Notes under the pieces: model-generated | The model's input: only the letters and a program-made list of their open reading frames with translations | Database searches by the model: none | What the model was told of the DNA's origin: nothing | DNA from: CALGYY01 sp963678485 | Lineage (GTDB): Bacteria; Bacteroidota; Bacteroidia; Bacteroidales; CAIWKO01 | Assembly: GCA_963678485.1 (NCBI GenBank) | Contig: OY782882.1 | Span: forward strand, 744,001-808,000 | Reading direction: 5' to 3' | DNA length: 64,000 bases | Made by a program: the position numbers and the translations under genes | Shown here: positions 28,495-38,000 of the stretch, piece after piece | Numbering within the stretch: position 1 is the stretch's first letter | Layout of the letters: each line of letters begins with the position of its first letter

Positions 28495-28911
28495 TCACTC
28501 TTCAATAAGCTCTATTAAATGGGCGTCCGGTGTATATAAAAATACGCAGGTTTTTCCGCCAAAGGCTGATGATTCGAAGAATTCAATTGCCTTAAAATTT
28601 AGTTCTTCCAGCCGTTTTACCATCGCGTAAATATCTTTGACTGTATATGCCAGATGATAGTAGCTAATCCTTTTCTTCAAAAGATTATACACTTTGGACT
28701 CCTCACCTATGGGCTCAACAAGTTCAATATACTGAGACGCAGCAATCTTTATCAGGCACACTTTTACCTTTTGCGAATCAACCATTACAGGCTTCGAAAT
28801 ATTTTCACTTCCGAACAATGGCGCATAGTACAATAACGAATCTTCGATGCTTTCAACAACAATTGCTGTATGGTGAAAAGTCAAACCGGAGGTAAAATTT
28901 TCGGGATTCAT
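28495..28911 (-). CDS. VOC-family protein (methylmalonyl-CoA epimerase/glyoxalase-like)
   Basis: 138 residues, two beta-alpha-beta-beta-beta units. The four metal ligands of the epimerase/glyoxalase-type VOC enzymes are present: His in LTFHHTAIVV, Glu in YIELVEP, His in ISYYHLAYTV, Glu in HLIELIEE. The family includes methylmalonyl-CoA epimerase, which inverts the alpha-carbon of an acyl thioester. In this operon a similar step on an ACP-bound hydroxyacyl or malonyl-type unit is plausible but unproven. Its start overlaps the upstream methyltransferase stop by 4 bp. Last gene of the FkbH operon, ending 70 bp from the convergent ACP1 gene. Confidence 0.85.
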   Translation of the reverse strand: MNPENFTSGLTFHHTAIVVESIEDSLLYYAPLFGSENISKPVMVDSQKVKVCLIKIAASQYIELVEPIGEESKVYNLLKKRISYYHLAYTVKDIYAMVKRLEELNFKAIEFFESSAFGGKTCVFLYTPDAHLIELIEE

Positions 28912-29819
28912 AGATTGCTTTTCTTTTTTAAAACTGCCGCATACATCATAGAAACCTTTAGCTTTTCGGCCTTTTCAACAGGCATATCTTCGGAGTAAAT
29001 GGACAATTCATTTTCAATTTCAAAGCCAGCAGAAGTAATTATACTACGAATGTCATCCGCATGTTTAAAAAGATAAATATGGTCAATAGCCGGCGCGTTG
29101 GTAGGTGTGGTAATAAAAAGTCTTCCGGTTTCTTTTAAAAGACTGTAGGTTTTTCTCAACAGTTCAAGAGGGTCTTCAACATGTTCCATCACTTCTCCCA
29201 TGGTAATAAAATCATAGCAATTCTCCGGATGAAAATCATGAATATCGGAAAGGTAGGAATTGATATTATCACTCCCAATCATTTGAGAAGCCATATCCAG
29301 AGAGCTCTGGCTGATATCCACCATGTCAAACTGAGCACTATTTCCTATAATGCTGATCGCTTCGGAAATATATAAACCATGTCCGCCCCCTACTTCAAGA
29401 TAATGATGGATTTGGGCACTGTACTTTGAAATGATTTCGTTGAAGAATAACAAAATATTATAATGATGTGTCCATAGAAATTGCGATAGCAGCAAGCCAT
29501 GCATATAGTACTCCATTATTTCCGGATTACCATAAACACGCTGATTTACCTCAGCAAACGATTGGCTTGAATATGCGCCGGTTTGTATAAACTGGACCGA
29601 TTCATACTGAACATCTGCAAGCATTTGCAAATAACAATCGATAGCATAATCCATCGTTTTGCTATTCTTATGCAGCAGTGATTCGTATTTTCCGAAAAAT
29701 AGTTCTGCCCGCTTAAAATAATCCTTATCGAATTTCTGTAAGTTACTTACAAGCTTTTTCCCATGCAGAGCATTTCTTTCACAAATGCGTTCAGTTATAT
29801 ACTCAAGAGAGGTTGACAT
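28908..29819 (-). CDS. SAM-dependent methyltransferase of the FkbH operon
   Basis: 303 residues. The N-terminal ~130 residues are helical with no motif I know (includes QFLWTHHYNILLFFNEII). The methyltransferase domain then begins HYLEVGGGHGLYISEAI (SAM loop), followed by FDMVDISQSSLDMA (acidic residue) and ITMGEVMEHVEDP. It lies between ACP2 (9 bp upstream) and the VOC gene (4-bp overlap). FkbH operons that make methoxymalonyl-ACP contain an O-methyltransferase (FkbG) acting on the ACP-bound unit. This gene holds that position but I cannot show it is the same subfamily; C-methylation is equally possible. Confidence 0.82.
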   Translation of the reverse strand: MSTSLEYITERICERNALHGKKLVSNLQKFDKDYFKRAELFFGKYESLLHKNSKTMDYAIDCYLQMLADVQYESVQFIQTGAYSSQSFAEVNQRVYGNPEIMEYYMHGLLLSQFLWTHHYNILLFFNEIISKYSAQIHHYLEVGGGHGLYISEAISIIGNSAQFDMVDISQSSLDMASQMIGSDNINSYLSDIHDFHPENCYDFITMGEVMEHVEDPLELLRKTYSLLKETGRLFITTPTNAPAIDHIYLFKHADDIRSIITSAGFEIENELSIYSEDMPVEKAEKLKVSMMYAAVLKKKSNL

Positions 29820-29828
29820 AAATATTAA

Positions 29829-30074
29829 TCAGTTAGGTAATTTCCCACAGATACAGTCAATCATTTCTCCAACGTTATCCCAACTTTGCATTTCTTTAGC
29901 AGAAAAGCGAATTTTGAATTTTCGCTCAATGGCCACCATCAAATGTATATGTGCCAAGGAATCCCAACCAGCAATATCTTTGGCTGAAGTTAAATCATTA
30001 AGAACAATGCTCCCATTGTCGAGCACATCACAAAAAATCTCATTCACTTGTTTCAACACTTCTTGTCTTTCCAT
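29829..30074 (-). CDS. Acyl carrier protein 2 (partner of FkbH-like enzyme)
   Basis: 81 residues, one carrier domain with phosphopantetheine serine S39 in DIAGWDSLAHIHLM. FkbH-type enzymes load a glyceryl unit from 1,3-bisphosphoglycerate onto a discrete ACP of this kind. The start is 2 bp after the FkbH-like stop and the stop is 9 bp before the methyltransferase, so it is coupled to both. Similar to ACP3 at 48109 (both have TSAKD preceding the DSL site). Confidence 0.92.
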   Translation of the reverse strand: MERQEVLKQVNEIFCDVLDNGSIVLNDLTSAKDIAGWDSLAHIHLMVAIERKFKIRFSAKEMQSWDNVGEMIDCICGKLPN

Positions 30075-30076
30075 GG

Positions 30077-31804
30077 TTATTGCAGTTTTTCATTAATAAA
30101 GCATTCTTTGTTAGTATATTCAGTCAGGTTCAGTTCCCAATACTCATCAACCTTACGAAAACCCAGATTTTTGTAATGATCCATCACCATAGCATTTTTT
30201 GGCGACGGGATATATTCTCCTTTAATGTTGGTAAATCCGTTATCCTTAGCAAAGTGAACAATAGAATTTAGTGCAAAATGCTCCATGCCACGCTTTAATA
30301 CACGACAGCTCATAAACCAATTTTCGATAAACAACACTTCAGGAGTTTCGGCTTCAAGTACGATGACACATATCATCCCGTTATCTCCAAATTTATCTTC
30401 GAGTGTAAACGAAAAAGTGAAGTGTTTTTTTGATTGGCTAAGCATCTCAACCTCTGATGGCGTATATCTCACAGTGCGCAAATTGTATTGATTTGAGCGC
30501 TGCGACAATTGTGCAACTCGAGGGGTATTGAATTTATTAAAAGCCTGTACAACAGACAGCATGTCCAAACTGCGAAGAAACTCATTCTCGTCGGTAAACA
30601 GCTGCTGAACGGCCATTCGTTGAGATTCTATCTGATATTGTTTGGTGCGTTCAATGTCTTCCTCTGAAAACGAGACAGTTTCAAATAGGTTTAATGAATA
30701 TAGATACTCAAGATATTCGGCAGGATCTTCAGGCATTTCAGGAACGCAAATATCAGGTATATTTTCTCTAACTAAATTTCTTTCAAAAGGATTATCATCA
30801 ATAAACACCATAGCATCAAACCCAATATTCAATCGCTGTTGAATATACCGGATATTATCGGCTTTATTCTCCCAATTCGCAACAAAAACAGCAATATCGT
30901 CCAACGACAGCACCATATCCGGATGCTTCTCGAATGGCTCTTTTGCAATTGCTTCTGTATTTTTACTGCATATGGCAACGATGATTCCTCTGTTTTTAAG
31001 TTTCTTTATCCAATACTGAAATTCAGTAAATGCCTTTCCTATACCTAGGTGACCCAATTGGATATTTTCTATCCCATCATCGCCAATCACACCACCCCAT
31101 AAGGTATTATCCAGATCAAGAATCACACACTTTTTAAACTTACCGTTTATAGCATTAATAATACTAACCGTCCTTTCAGCAACAGCAGGTATTATATCAA
31201 TACTCAACACCATTTCTGAGTTCACATAAACTGATGGCTGAAAAAATGTAGTTTTTCCGTATTGGTTTTGTATGGTTGAAAGATCGCAAAGGTAAAAATC
31301 GGGTCTGTTTGCAGCAAAGCTCATAAGCTCAACGTTAAGCTTACGTAGTTGAAACAAGAAGGACGATTCTATTTTATTGGCATAATTACCAAACACTGAA
31401 TCATCAATTTCCGAATAATTGTAAAAAATAACTTTCGCCTGCAGCTTTTCAGTAATCGTGCGATAATAGCTTTCTATTAAGGCTATTTCATTTACTGCAA
31501 GAAGATTTTGTTTTTCCCGAGGCAACATATTGTATTTGACCAATAAACTGTGAGACGCTTGAAACAAAATCACAATTTCGGGTTTACTAGCATACACATC
31601 AGAATTACAATCAGTAAGTTGAAGCGAGATTTGGTTATATTCAGCCTCCCAGATTTGCAGGTCAAGTCCAGTATCATAAGCTGATGCACGTAATGCTTTC
31701 ACAAGAAATTGCGTCGATGTGTCGCCCAACAGAGCCACTCTTATGGTTTTGAGCCCGGCAAAATCCTTACTTAAATTCTTTACTAGTTGAAAAAAATCTT
31801 TCAT
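30077..31804 (-). CDS. FkbH-like HAD-IIIC phosphatase/acyl-transfer protein (glyceryl-ACP synthase type)
   Basis: 575 residues, typical FkbH length. N-terminal ~200 residues have an SGNH-like fold start (IRVALLGDTSTQFLVKAL). The HAD-IIIC domain carries the nucleophile motif CVILDLDNTLWGGVIGDDG (D230, D232), then IVAICSKNTEAIA (motif II) and AMVFIDDNPFERNLVREN (motif IV). The C-terminal third (~415-575) is GNAT-like, with VAQLSQRSNQYNLRTVRYT and FMSCRVLKRGMEHFAL. FkbH enzymes are known to dephosphorylate 1,3-bisphosphoglycerate-derived units and load D-glyceryl onto an ACP. First gene of a tight four-gene operon (FkbH, ACP2, methyltransferase, VOC) facing opposite to its neighbours. Confidence 0.9.
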   Translation of the reverse strand: MKDFFQLVKNLSKDFAGLKTIRVALLGDTSTQFLVKALRASAYDTGLDLQIWEAEYNQISLQLTDCNSDVYASKPEIVILFQASHSLLVKYNMLPREKQNLLAVNEIALIESYYRTITEKLQAKVIFYNYSEIDDSVFGNYANKIESSFLFQLRKLNVELMSFAANRPDFYLCDLSTIQNQYGKTTFFQPSVYVNSEMVLSIDIIPAVAERTVSIINAINGKFKKCVILDLDNTLWGGVIGDDGIENIQLGHLGIGKAFTEFQYWIKKLKNRGIIVAICSKNTEAIAKEPFEKHPDMVLSLDDIAVFVANWENKADNIRYIQQRLNIGFDAMVFIDDNPFERNLVRENIPDICVPEMPEDPAEYLEYLYSLNLFETVSFSEEDIERTKQYQIESQRMAVQQLFTDENEFLRSLDMLSVVQAFNKFNTPRVAQLSQRSNQYNLRTVRYTPSEVEMLSQSKKHFTFSFTLEDKFGDNGMICVIVLEAETPEVLFIENWFMSCRVLKRGMEHFALNSIVHFAKDNGFTNIKGEYIPSPKNAMVMDHYKNLGFRKVDEYWELNLTEYTNKECFINEKLQ

Positions 31805-32114
31805 GAGCCCTAATCAGCTGATTCACGTCAAAATTAGCAATAATTGTTATTCAACCACATTATTTGAACGTGCTAAAAGATAAGTTAATGGGGGCAAGTC
31901 ATATATGTTTTGCGCGCTCAAACTATTATCCTCTGCAAATGATGATTTTAAAGTCGTAAAAAAAATATTAATTTCGCCGTATTCAATCGCAAGACTACAA
32001 AGCTGGTGTTGATGGTAATTATTACTTGCTGAGACAGATAAAAATTAATGACTTAAGTGATTGAAACTGCTTTCGGAGCATATTCCAAAATTTGGCTAAT
32101 GTAATGGAGGATTA
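31805..32114. promoter_or_regulatory. Divergent intergenic region with an unusually strong ribosome site
   Basis: 310 bp, no gene. It must hold promoters for the FkbH operon (minus) and the radical SAM/MBOAT2 run (plus); no exact TAnnTTTG box stands out. A TAATTTCG-like near match lies around 31970. GGAGG at 32106-32110, 4 bp before the ATG at 32115, is a strong Shine-Dalgarno, rare among the genes here, and fixes that start. Confidence 0.45.
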
Positions 32115-33611
32115 ATGATACAACGGATATTATTGATAGATATTGATGATTTTCTGGCCGAAACGGATCGAGAAACTGTGACCTACAGTCATCATCCGAT
32201 TGGGCTGCTGTATCTAGTTTCCTCAGCAAGAGAAGTATTTCCGGAAATTGAATTTCGAGTATTCCATACATCCACAAGCAGAACTCCTTTAACAGCGATA
32301 GCTTCGCTGATAGCTACATTTAAACCTGACATGGTAGGCTTGCGTTCGTTATCCATTGCCAAAGATTCATTTAATTGTGTGGCAGAATCTATTCGCAAGC
32401 AACAGCCTGATATTTTAATGGTGGCCGGTGGCCCGTATCCTTCATCTTCTTATGATGATATATTATTAGCCTCTTTAGTTGATATCGTTGTTATAGGAGA
32501 AGGTGAAGCAGCATTTGTCGACCTGATCAGCGCGTTCCAAACATCTAAAGAGATACCTGATAGTTTACCAGGTACAGCAGTTCTTGAGCAAGGAAAAATT
32601 AAATTAAACAAAGCCCGCCCATTAATTGCCAACATCGATGACATACCTCCTCCAGATTACAGTTTCATCAACCTTGAGGATTATGCAGGTATTGAAAATC
32701 ACGCATTACAAAAAACATCACAATCTGCATTTATACTAAGTTCGCGGGGATGCCCCTATGGTTGTTTTTATTGCCATCAACTTTTTGGTAAGAATATCCG
32801 CCGACGTTCAGTGGAAATTGTAATTGCTGAAATGCGGTCGCACATTGATAATCGGGGCATTTACGATTTTGTGTTTCTCGACGACATGTTTAATGTCCCA
32901 AAAACAGCGGCAAAAAAACTGCTTACAGCAATTGCAACAGAGCTTCCTAGGGTACGAATAAATTTTCCAAATGGATTGCGTGCCGACCAGATTGATGATG
33001 AAATGTTAGACCTGTTCGAAAGAGCAGGAACAGTTTTCATGGCATTAGCCGTGGAGTCAGCACTGCCGCGACTCCAAAAAATGATTGGTAAAAATCTGAA
33101 CTTAACCGCAGCCCGACAAGCCATCGACGAAGCATCCAAGCGATTCGTCACCCGTGTATTTTATATCATAGGATTTCCCACAGAGACGTTTGAAGAAGCA
33201 CTTGAAACCATCAATTATGCAGCATCATTTGAATATGTTGCTCAACCGACCTTAAGCGTGTTAAGGTTATACAACAACTCCAGACTTTTCAACATACTTC
33301 AGCCGACAGAAGAGCAGGCACTGGCCATTGCAGAACAGGAAAAAAAAGTAATTCATTTAGAAATGTTTGATGATACTGCATTTTATGGTGATTTATTCCC
33401 TGCAGATAAAGTTCCCCTTAAAAGCCATGATTTGAAGGAACTTTTGTATTCATGGATGCGAGATGTTTTAATCAATCAAAACCGAATTTTAAAAAGCCAT
33501 GGGATTTTAAAAAAGCATTTAGACGACAAAAAAATATTGGAATTTTACAGTAATGTGTTTGACCGACCAAATTTCAACGAGGCTGAATTGCAGAAATTAT
33601 TAAAATTTTAA
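32115..33611 (+). CDS. B12-binding radical SAM enzyme
   Basis: 498 residues. Residues ~1-150 are a cobalamin-binding-type Rossmann domain (HHPIGLLYLVSSAREVFPEI ... MVGLRSLS ... MVAGGPYPS ... VIGEGEAAFVDLI). The radical SAM domain starts FILSSRGCPYGCFYCHQLFG with the three cluster cysteines C213, C217 and C220, followed by DFVFLDDMFNVPK and VFYIIGFPTETFEEAL. Family members catalyse methylations at unreactive carbons, ring contractions and similar radical reactions; the first domain lacks an obvious DxHxxG, so B12 may bind base-off without His ligation. It starts the second plus-strand run, 6 bp before MBOAT copy 2, so it probably tailors the acyl group or the glycan (inference). ATG is set by the GGAGG. 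Confidence 0.88.
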   Translation: MIQRILLIDIDDFLAETDRETVTYSHHPIGLLYLVSSAREVFPEIEFRVFHTSTSRTPLTAIASLIATFKPDMVGLRSLSIAKDSFNCVAESIRKQQPDILMVAGGPYPSSSYDDILLASLVDIVVIGEGEAAFVDLISAFQTSKEIPDSLPGTAVLEQGKIKLNKARPLIANIDDIPPPDYSFINLEDYAGIENHALQKTSQSAFILSSRGCPYGCFYCHQLFGKNIRRRSVEIVIAEMRSHIDNRGIYDFVFLDDMFNVPKTAAKKLLTAIATELPRVRINFPNGLRADQIDDEMLDLFERAGTVFMALAVESALPRLQKMIGKNLNLTAARQAIDEASKRFVTRVFYIIGFPTETFEEALETINYAASFEYVAQPTLSVLRLYNNSRLFNILQPTEEQALAIAEQEKKVIHLEMFDDTAFYGDLFPADKVPLKSHDLKELLYSWMRDVLINQNRILKSHGILKKHLDDKKILEFYSNVFDRPNFNEAELQKLLKF

Positions 33612-33617
33612 ACGTTC

Positions 33618-35012
33618 ATGGTTTACAGTTCGATAGTTTTTATTTTCTATTTTCTTCCTGTATTTCTGGCCGGCTATTACTTATTGCCTAAGCTTTGGGC
33701 AAAAAACATTTTATTGTTTGTCTTTAGTCTGGCATTTTACTTTTATGGTGCAGGAAACCTTGTCGTACTGCTGCTAACCATAGGGTTCTTAGCCTGGTTT
33801 TTTTCATTTCTTATTGCTAAAACAAATTTTAAGCGAGGTTTTTTGATCCTCGCGATTCTTGTCTTTCTTGGTATTCTCATCTATAATAAATACCTAGGGT
33901 TTATTATTGATAACCTATTATACACGGGCTTATTCAACCTTCCCAAAATTCATATACTTGCCTCTCTTGGTGTTTCATTTTTCACCTTTCAGGCTATTTC
34001 ATACAATATCGATGTTTATAGAAAAAACAAGCGTTTTGAAAAAAACCCAGCATACATTATGCTGTATATTACGATGTTCCCTCAACTGATTTCGGGACCT
34101 CTGGTTCAATATCAACAGCTGCAAACACAATTAAAAAACCGAACATTTAATCTCACTTTATTCTCAGAGGGTGTAAGACGGTTTATGATGGGCTTAGGCA
34201 AAAAAGTTCTTATTGCGAATCAGCTTGGGTATCTCGTAGCTCAGGTTGTCGATAACAATATGATTGTAATCAGCCCGCTGGTAGCCTGGGTTACAATGGT
34301 TGTGTTTACAGTACAAATTTATTTTGATTTTAGCGGATATACCGATATGGCCATTGGTGTAGGCAAAATGCTCGGATTTAATCTTCCTGAAAATTTCAAT
34401 TATCCATACATCAGCAAGTCCATAACAGAATTCTGGCAACGCTGGCATATGTCATTCGCAGCATGGATCAGGGAGTATATTTTCACTCCTCTTGCGCTAC
34501 AGATGCGTTATTGGGGCAAGGTTGGAATTGTGATTGCTCTCATGATAACCTTTACGGTGTGCGGCATGTGGCATGGTCCAACATGGAATTTTTTACTATG
34601 GGGCCTTGTACAAGGCATTTTTCTTTCACTGGAGGAACTATTCCTGTTAAAATTCCTGAAGAAATTAAAAGGCTTCTCTGTAATATATACATTATTTATT
34701 ATATTAACCTGTGTTGTATTTTTCAGAACGGAGAATGTTAATCATGCATTCAGCTACCTTTCGGTGATGTTCTCTCCCGCAAAAGCAGGAGCGCTTGGTT
34801 TGGATGCATTTTTCACTGTGGAACATGCAGTAATTTTATTTATCGGAATTTTTCTTTGCATTCCAATCAACTTACCCGCACGATTCACCGCTGGAAAAAC
34901 AGGAACCACCCTAAGGATAATTGGGACTGTATTGCTCGTCATCGTTTTTTTACTTGCAGTGATGAGGCTTGTTACGGAGACATACAATCCATTTATCTAT
35001 TTTAAATTTTAA
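33618..35012 (+). CDS. MBOAT membrane O-acyltransferase, copy 2
   Basis: 464 residues, the same length as copy 1 and aligned with it without gaps over the blocks I compared. It starts MVYSSIVFIFYFLPVFLAGYYL. Blocks are MFPQLISGPLVQY, YFDFSGYTDMAIGVGKMLGF, EFWQRWHMSFAAWIREYI and CGMWHGPTWNFLLWG (catalytic H319). It ends ETYNPFIYFKF. It is clearly a paralogue of the MBOAT at 21074. It follows the radical SAM gene by 6 bp and precedes the second giant SGNH-like gene by 54 bp. Confidence 0.93.
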   Translation: MVYSSIVFIFYFLPVFLAGYYLLPKLWAKNILLFVFSLAFYFYGAGNLVVLLLTIGFLAWFFSFLIAKTNFKRGFLILAILVFLGILIYNKYLGFIIDNLLYTGLFNLPKIHILASLGVSFFTFQAISYNIDVYRKNKRFEKNPAYIMLYITMFPQLISGPLVQYQQLQTQLKNRTFNLTLFSEGVRRFMMGLGKKVLIANQLGYLVAQVVDNNMIVISPLVAWVTMVVFTVQIYFDFSGYTDMAIGVGKMLGFNLPENFNYPYISKSITEFWQRWHMSFAAWIREYIFTPLALQMRYWGKVGIVIALMITFTVCGMWHGPTWNFLLWGLVQGIFLSLEELFLLKFLKKLKGFSVIYTLFIILTCVVFFRTENVNHAFSYLSVMFSPAKAGALGLDAFFTVEHAVILFIGIFLCIPINLPARFTAGKTGTTLRIIGTVLLVIVFLLAVMRLVTETYNPFIYFKF

Positions 35013-35066
35013 TTCAGATTCGACCTGACCCAATAGCAAAATAAAACATATCAACCAATCAGGCTC

Positions 35067-38000
35067 ATGTTAAAAAGAAGATTGAAACCGGTTTACTTGC
35101 TGTTCTTAGCCATACCGCTTTTGTATTTTTTGCTATGGAATCAAAACACCAAGCCTTCAATTCCCGAAGCGCTTGAATCTGCGTATGTAAATTTTTCAGT
35201 TAAAACTTCAACACCACTATCGCTTACATTGCTGCAAAGCAAGGATTCTATTTACTCATGGTCGCTTACATCGGGCGGTTTCAAAGACCTTGAATTTTTA
35301 GGAACGATTAGCGATAGCACCCCACTGAGTATTCGTATTAACGGACTGAATTCCGGAGACAGCCTGACATTCCTTGGTTTTAATCTCTTCCACCACGGAC
35401 TGATGAAGTCCCTAATTCAAAATCTTAAAAAGAATATTTCAATTGAAAATGGAGCGTTCGTTGAAAAAGATGGCTCACTGACTTGCATTGGTCAACAAGC
35501 AAACAAACCAATGGTTATAACGCTGAGCCCTTTTGCATCCTGGGAAAGCCCAAACAATGGCAATCCATTTCTTGTTTGGTTCATATTGGGATTTGCACTC
35601 GTACTGGTTTTGATTATAGTGTTTGCCCCACCAATCAGGTATTTCATCGTTACCATGATTATTTGCTTAACCGTGATGATTGTTGGGCACAACACAGATC
35701 AGCAGCCCGCAGGATATGTTCAGATTAGCAATGATTCCCCAATTAAGCGACCTGAAGTTTTCTATCGTAATACACCATTCTTTTCTCCTGCGCAAAAGTA
35801 CAATTGCGACAGTTTAACGCGCTGCTATTGTGTACCTATAATTCCTGAAAAGGCTCCATTTCTAAGATTTGATGTTGGTGACAGTATCACTTCTCTGCAG
35901 CATTTGAGCATTGAAATCAGTACAGGCTTCTTTCATAATGTATACGATTTGTCGGCGCTATCGCAAGATAGACTTATATTGAATGACCTAACATTAAAAG
36001 GAAATATTTACTATGTGACAGGTCAGGATCCATATATTAAACTCACATCTTCGTATTTCCTGAGACAACTGCAATTATTAATATTCCTTGAGCATAACTT
36101 AATTTTATTCATCACATTAATTGTATTCTTAATCCTGATTGCTGTTCATCGGTGGATGCGTGGCCCAAAGCAACTACTTTCAAAACTTAAATTCCGACCC
36201 TCTTATCTGTTTTTCTTACTGCTGCCAGCGTCGTATTTTCTCATTGAGAATATTCAAACAAACAATGTTCATCACACAAATCCGGATCAGCTATTTTTTT
36301 CTGCCCGTTCTTCGAAACCTTCGCAGATAATACTTTATAACGGCAATGACTCTGTTACCTCCTGGGATTTGAATTCCTCAGCCTATAAGTATTTTCAATA
36401 TGCAGGACCCATTAATAAAAGCAGTAATCTCTGGCTAAAAGTCAACAAACTTGCGGAGGGAGATACACTCTCTCTCCTTTCGTGCAACTTATTTCAGGAG
36501 GGTCAAACATATTCTTTGTATGACAAAGATGCGCCCTGGAGCAAAATGAAAAACGTCACCTTCGGCGAAAATCATGATGAATGTTATGCTATCGTGAAGC
36601 ATACCAACATGCCAGTAATAATTGAACTTAAACCTTTTGATTTAATACAAAAAGGAAGACCCGGGTTATATATTGTAAGCATAATAATTATAGTATTCTT
36701 GTTGGTATTTTTAATAATACTAGTACTGGGACCGAAACCGAAGTATCTCATTGTAGTAAGTATCGTTTCCTCGCTACTGATGTTTATATTTTTCTGGCTC
36801 TGCCGCGATCTGCAAGACCAGGTGATTCTAAGCAATAAGTCACCAGTGAAGAGTGTGCAGTTTTATTATAGTAACAACCCGACGTTTATTCCAGAACAAA
36901 TTGTTTCGACTGACAAAGGAATTTGCACATTTAAAGCTAATATAGATCTCATCACATTCCCCTACCTGAGATGTGATGTTTTAGAGAACACAAAGGAGCT
37001 TGAAGATTTAAGCCTTTCGACAAAAACAGGAGTATTGAAAAAGAGTTGGGATTATTCTACCACTCCATCAAGCAAACTACTGGTCAATGATATGGTACGC
37101 CATGGAAACATCTGGTATGTTCGCGGGAGCGATCCGTATTTTGTTTTAACAAGTGAATACCAATTGGATAGTATCCAATGGCTAACTCTGGTAAAACAAA
37201 CCATATTCCTTATGCTTACATTGGTGTGTTTCTTACTTCTGTTAGCTTTACACCGCGTAGCCATCAAGCAAGATGCTGTTGTTTTTTTCACTTCTGTATT
37301 TTTTCTGATTTTTATTTCATATGGGCTGATTCTTCATTTTTTTAGCTCTGAAGGGATTGTCCTTTCAGCAGAACGCCGCTACACCAATCCGAGGCCAACA
37401 GCACAGATTGACTCTACGATGGTATTTGTAAAACAGCTCGATGATTATATTAAAGATCAGATACCGGGAAGAAACAATATTGTAATCATGAATAACCTCA
37501 TTGAATATTCCACCTTTGGAGAATTACTGAACAATCCGAATGTGCATTTTGGTAAGGATGGCTGGATGTTTTATATTGGAGGTATCTGCAGAGAAAATTA
37601 CGAGAACCGCACCCCACTTACGCAGGAGGAACTAATAAAAATGAAGACTGTCCTTATGGCGAGAAAAAACTGGCTTAAGGAAAGAGGTATACAATTCTAT
37701 CTGGTATTCCCGGTAATGTCGTATGTCATTTATGAAGAAAAGGTCGGGCCGCGACTGTGGCGTTATCATAAACCATCCAAGCTTGATCAATTGCTGACCT
37801 ACCTGCATGCAGAAACTGATCTTGATATTATTGACATTCAGACACCTTTAATGGAAGCAAAAAAAGGTGGTTATATGGATTTGTATTATAAAAGCAATAC
37901 GCATTGGAGTCATTACGGCGGTTACGTAGCCTACTGTGCAATGATTGAAGAAATCCGAAAAGACTTTCCTGAAATTGGCCCCCCTATGCAACTTAAGGAT

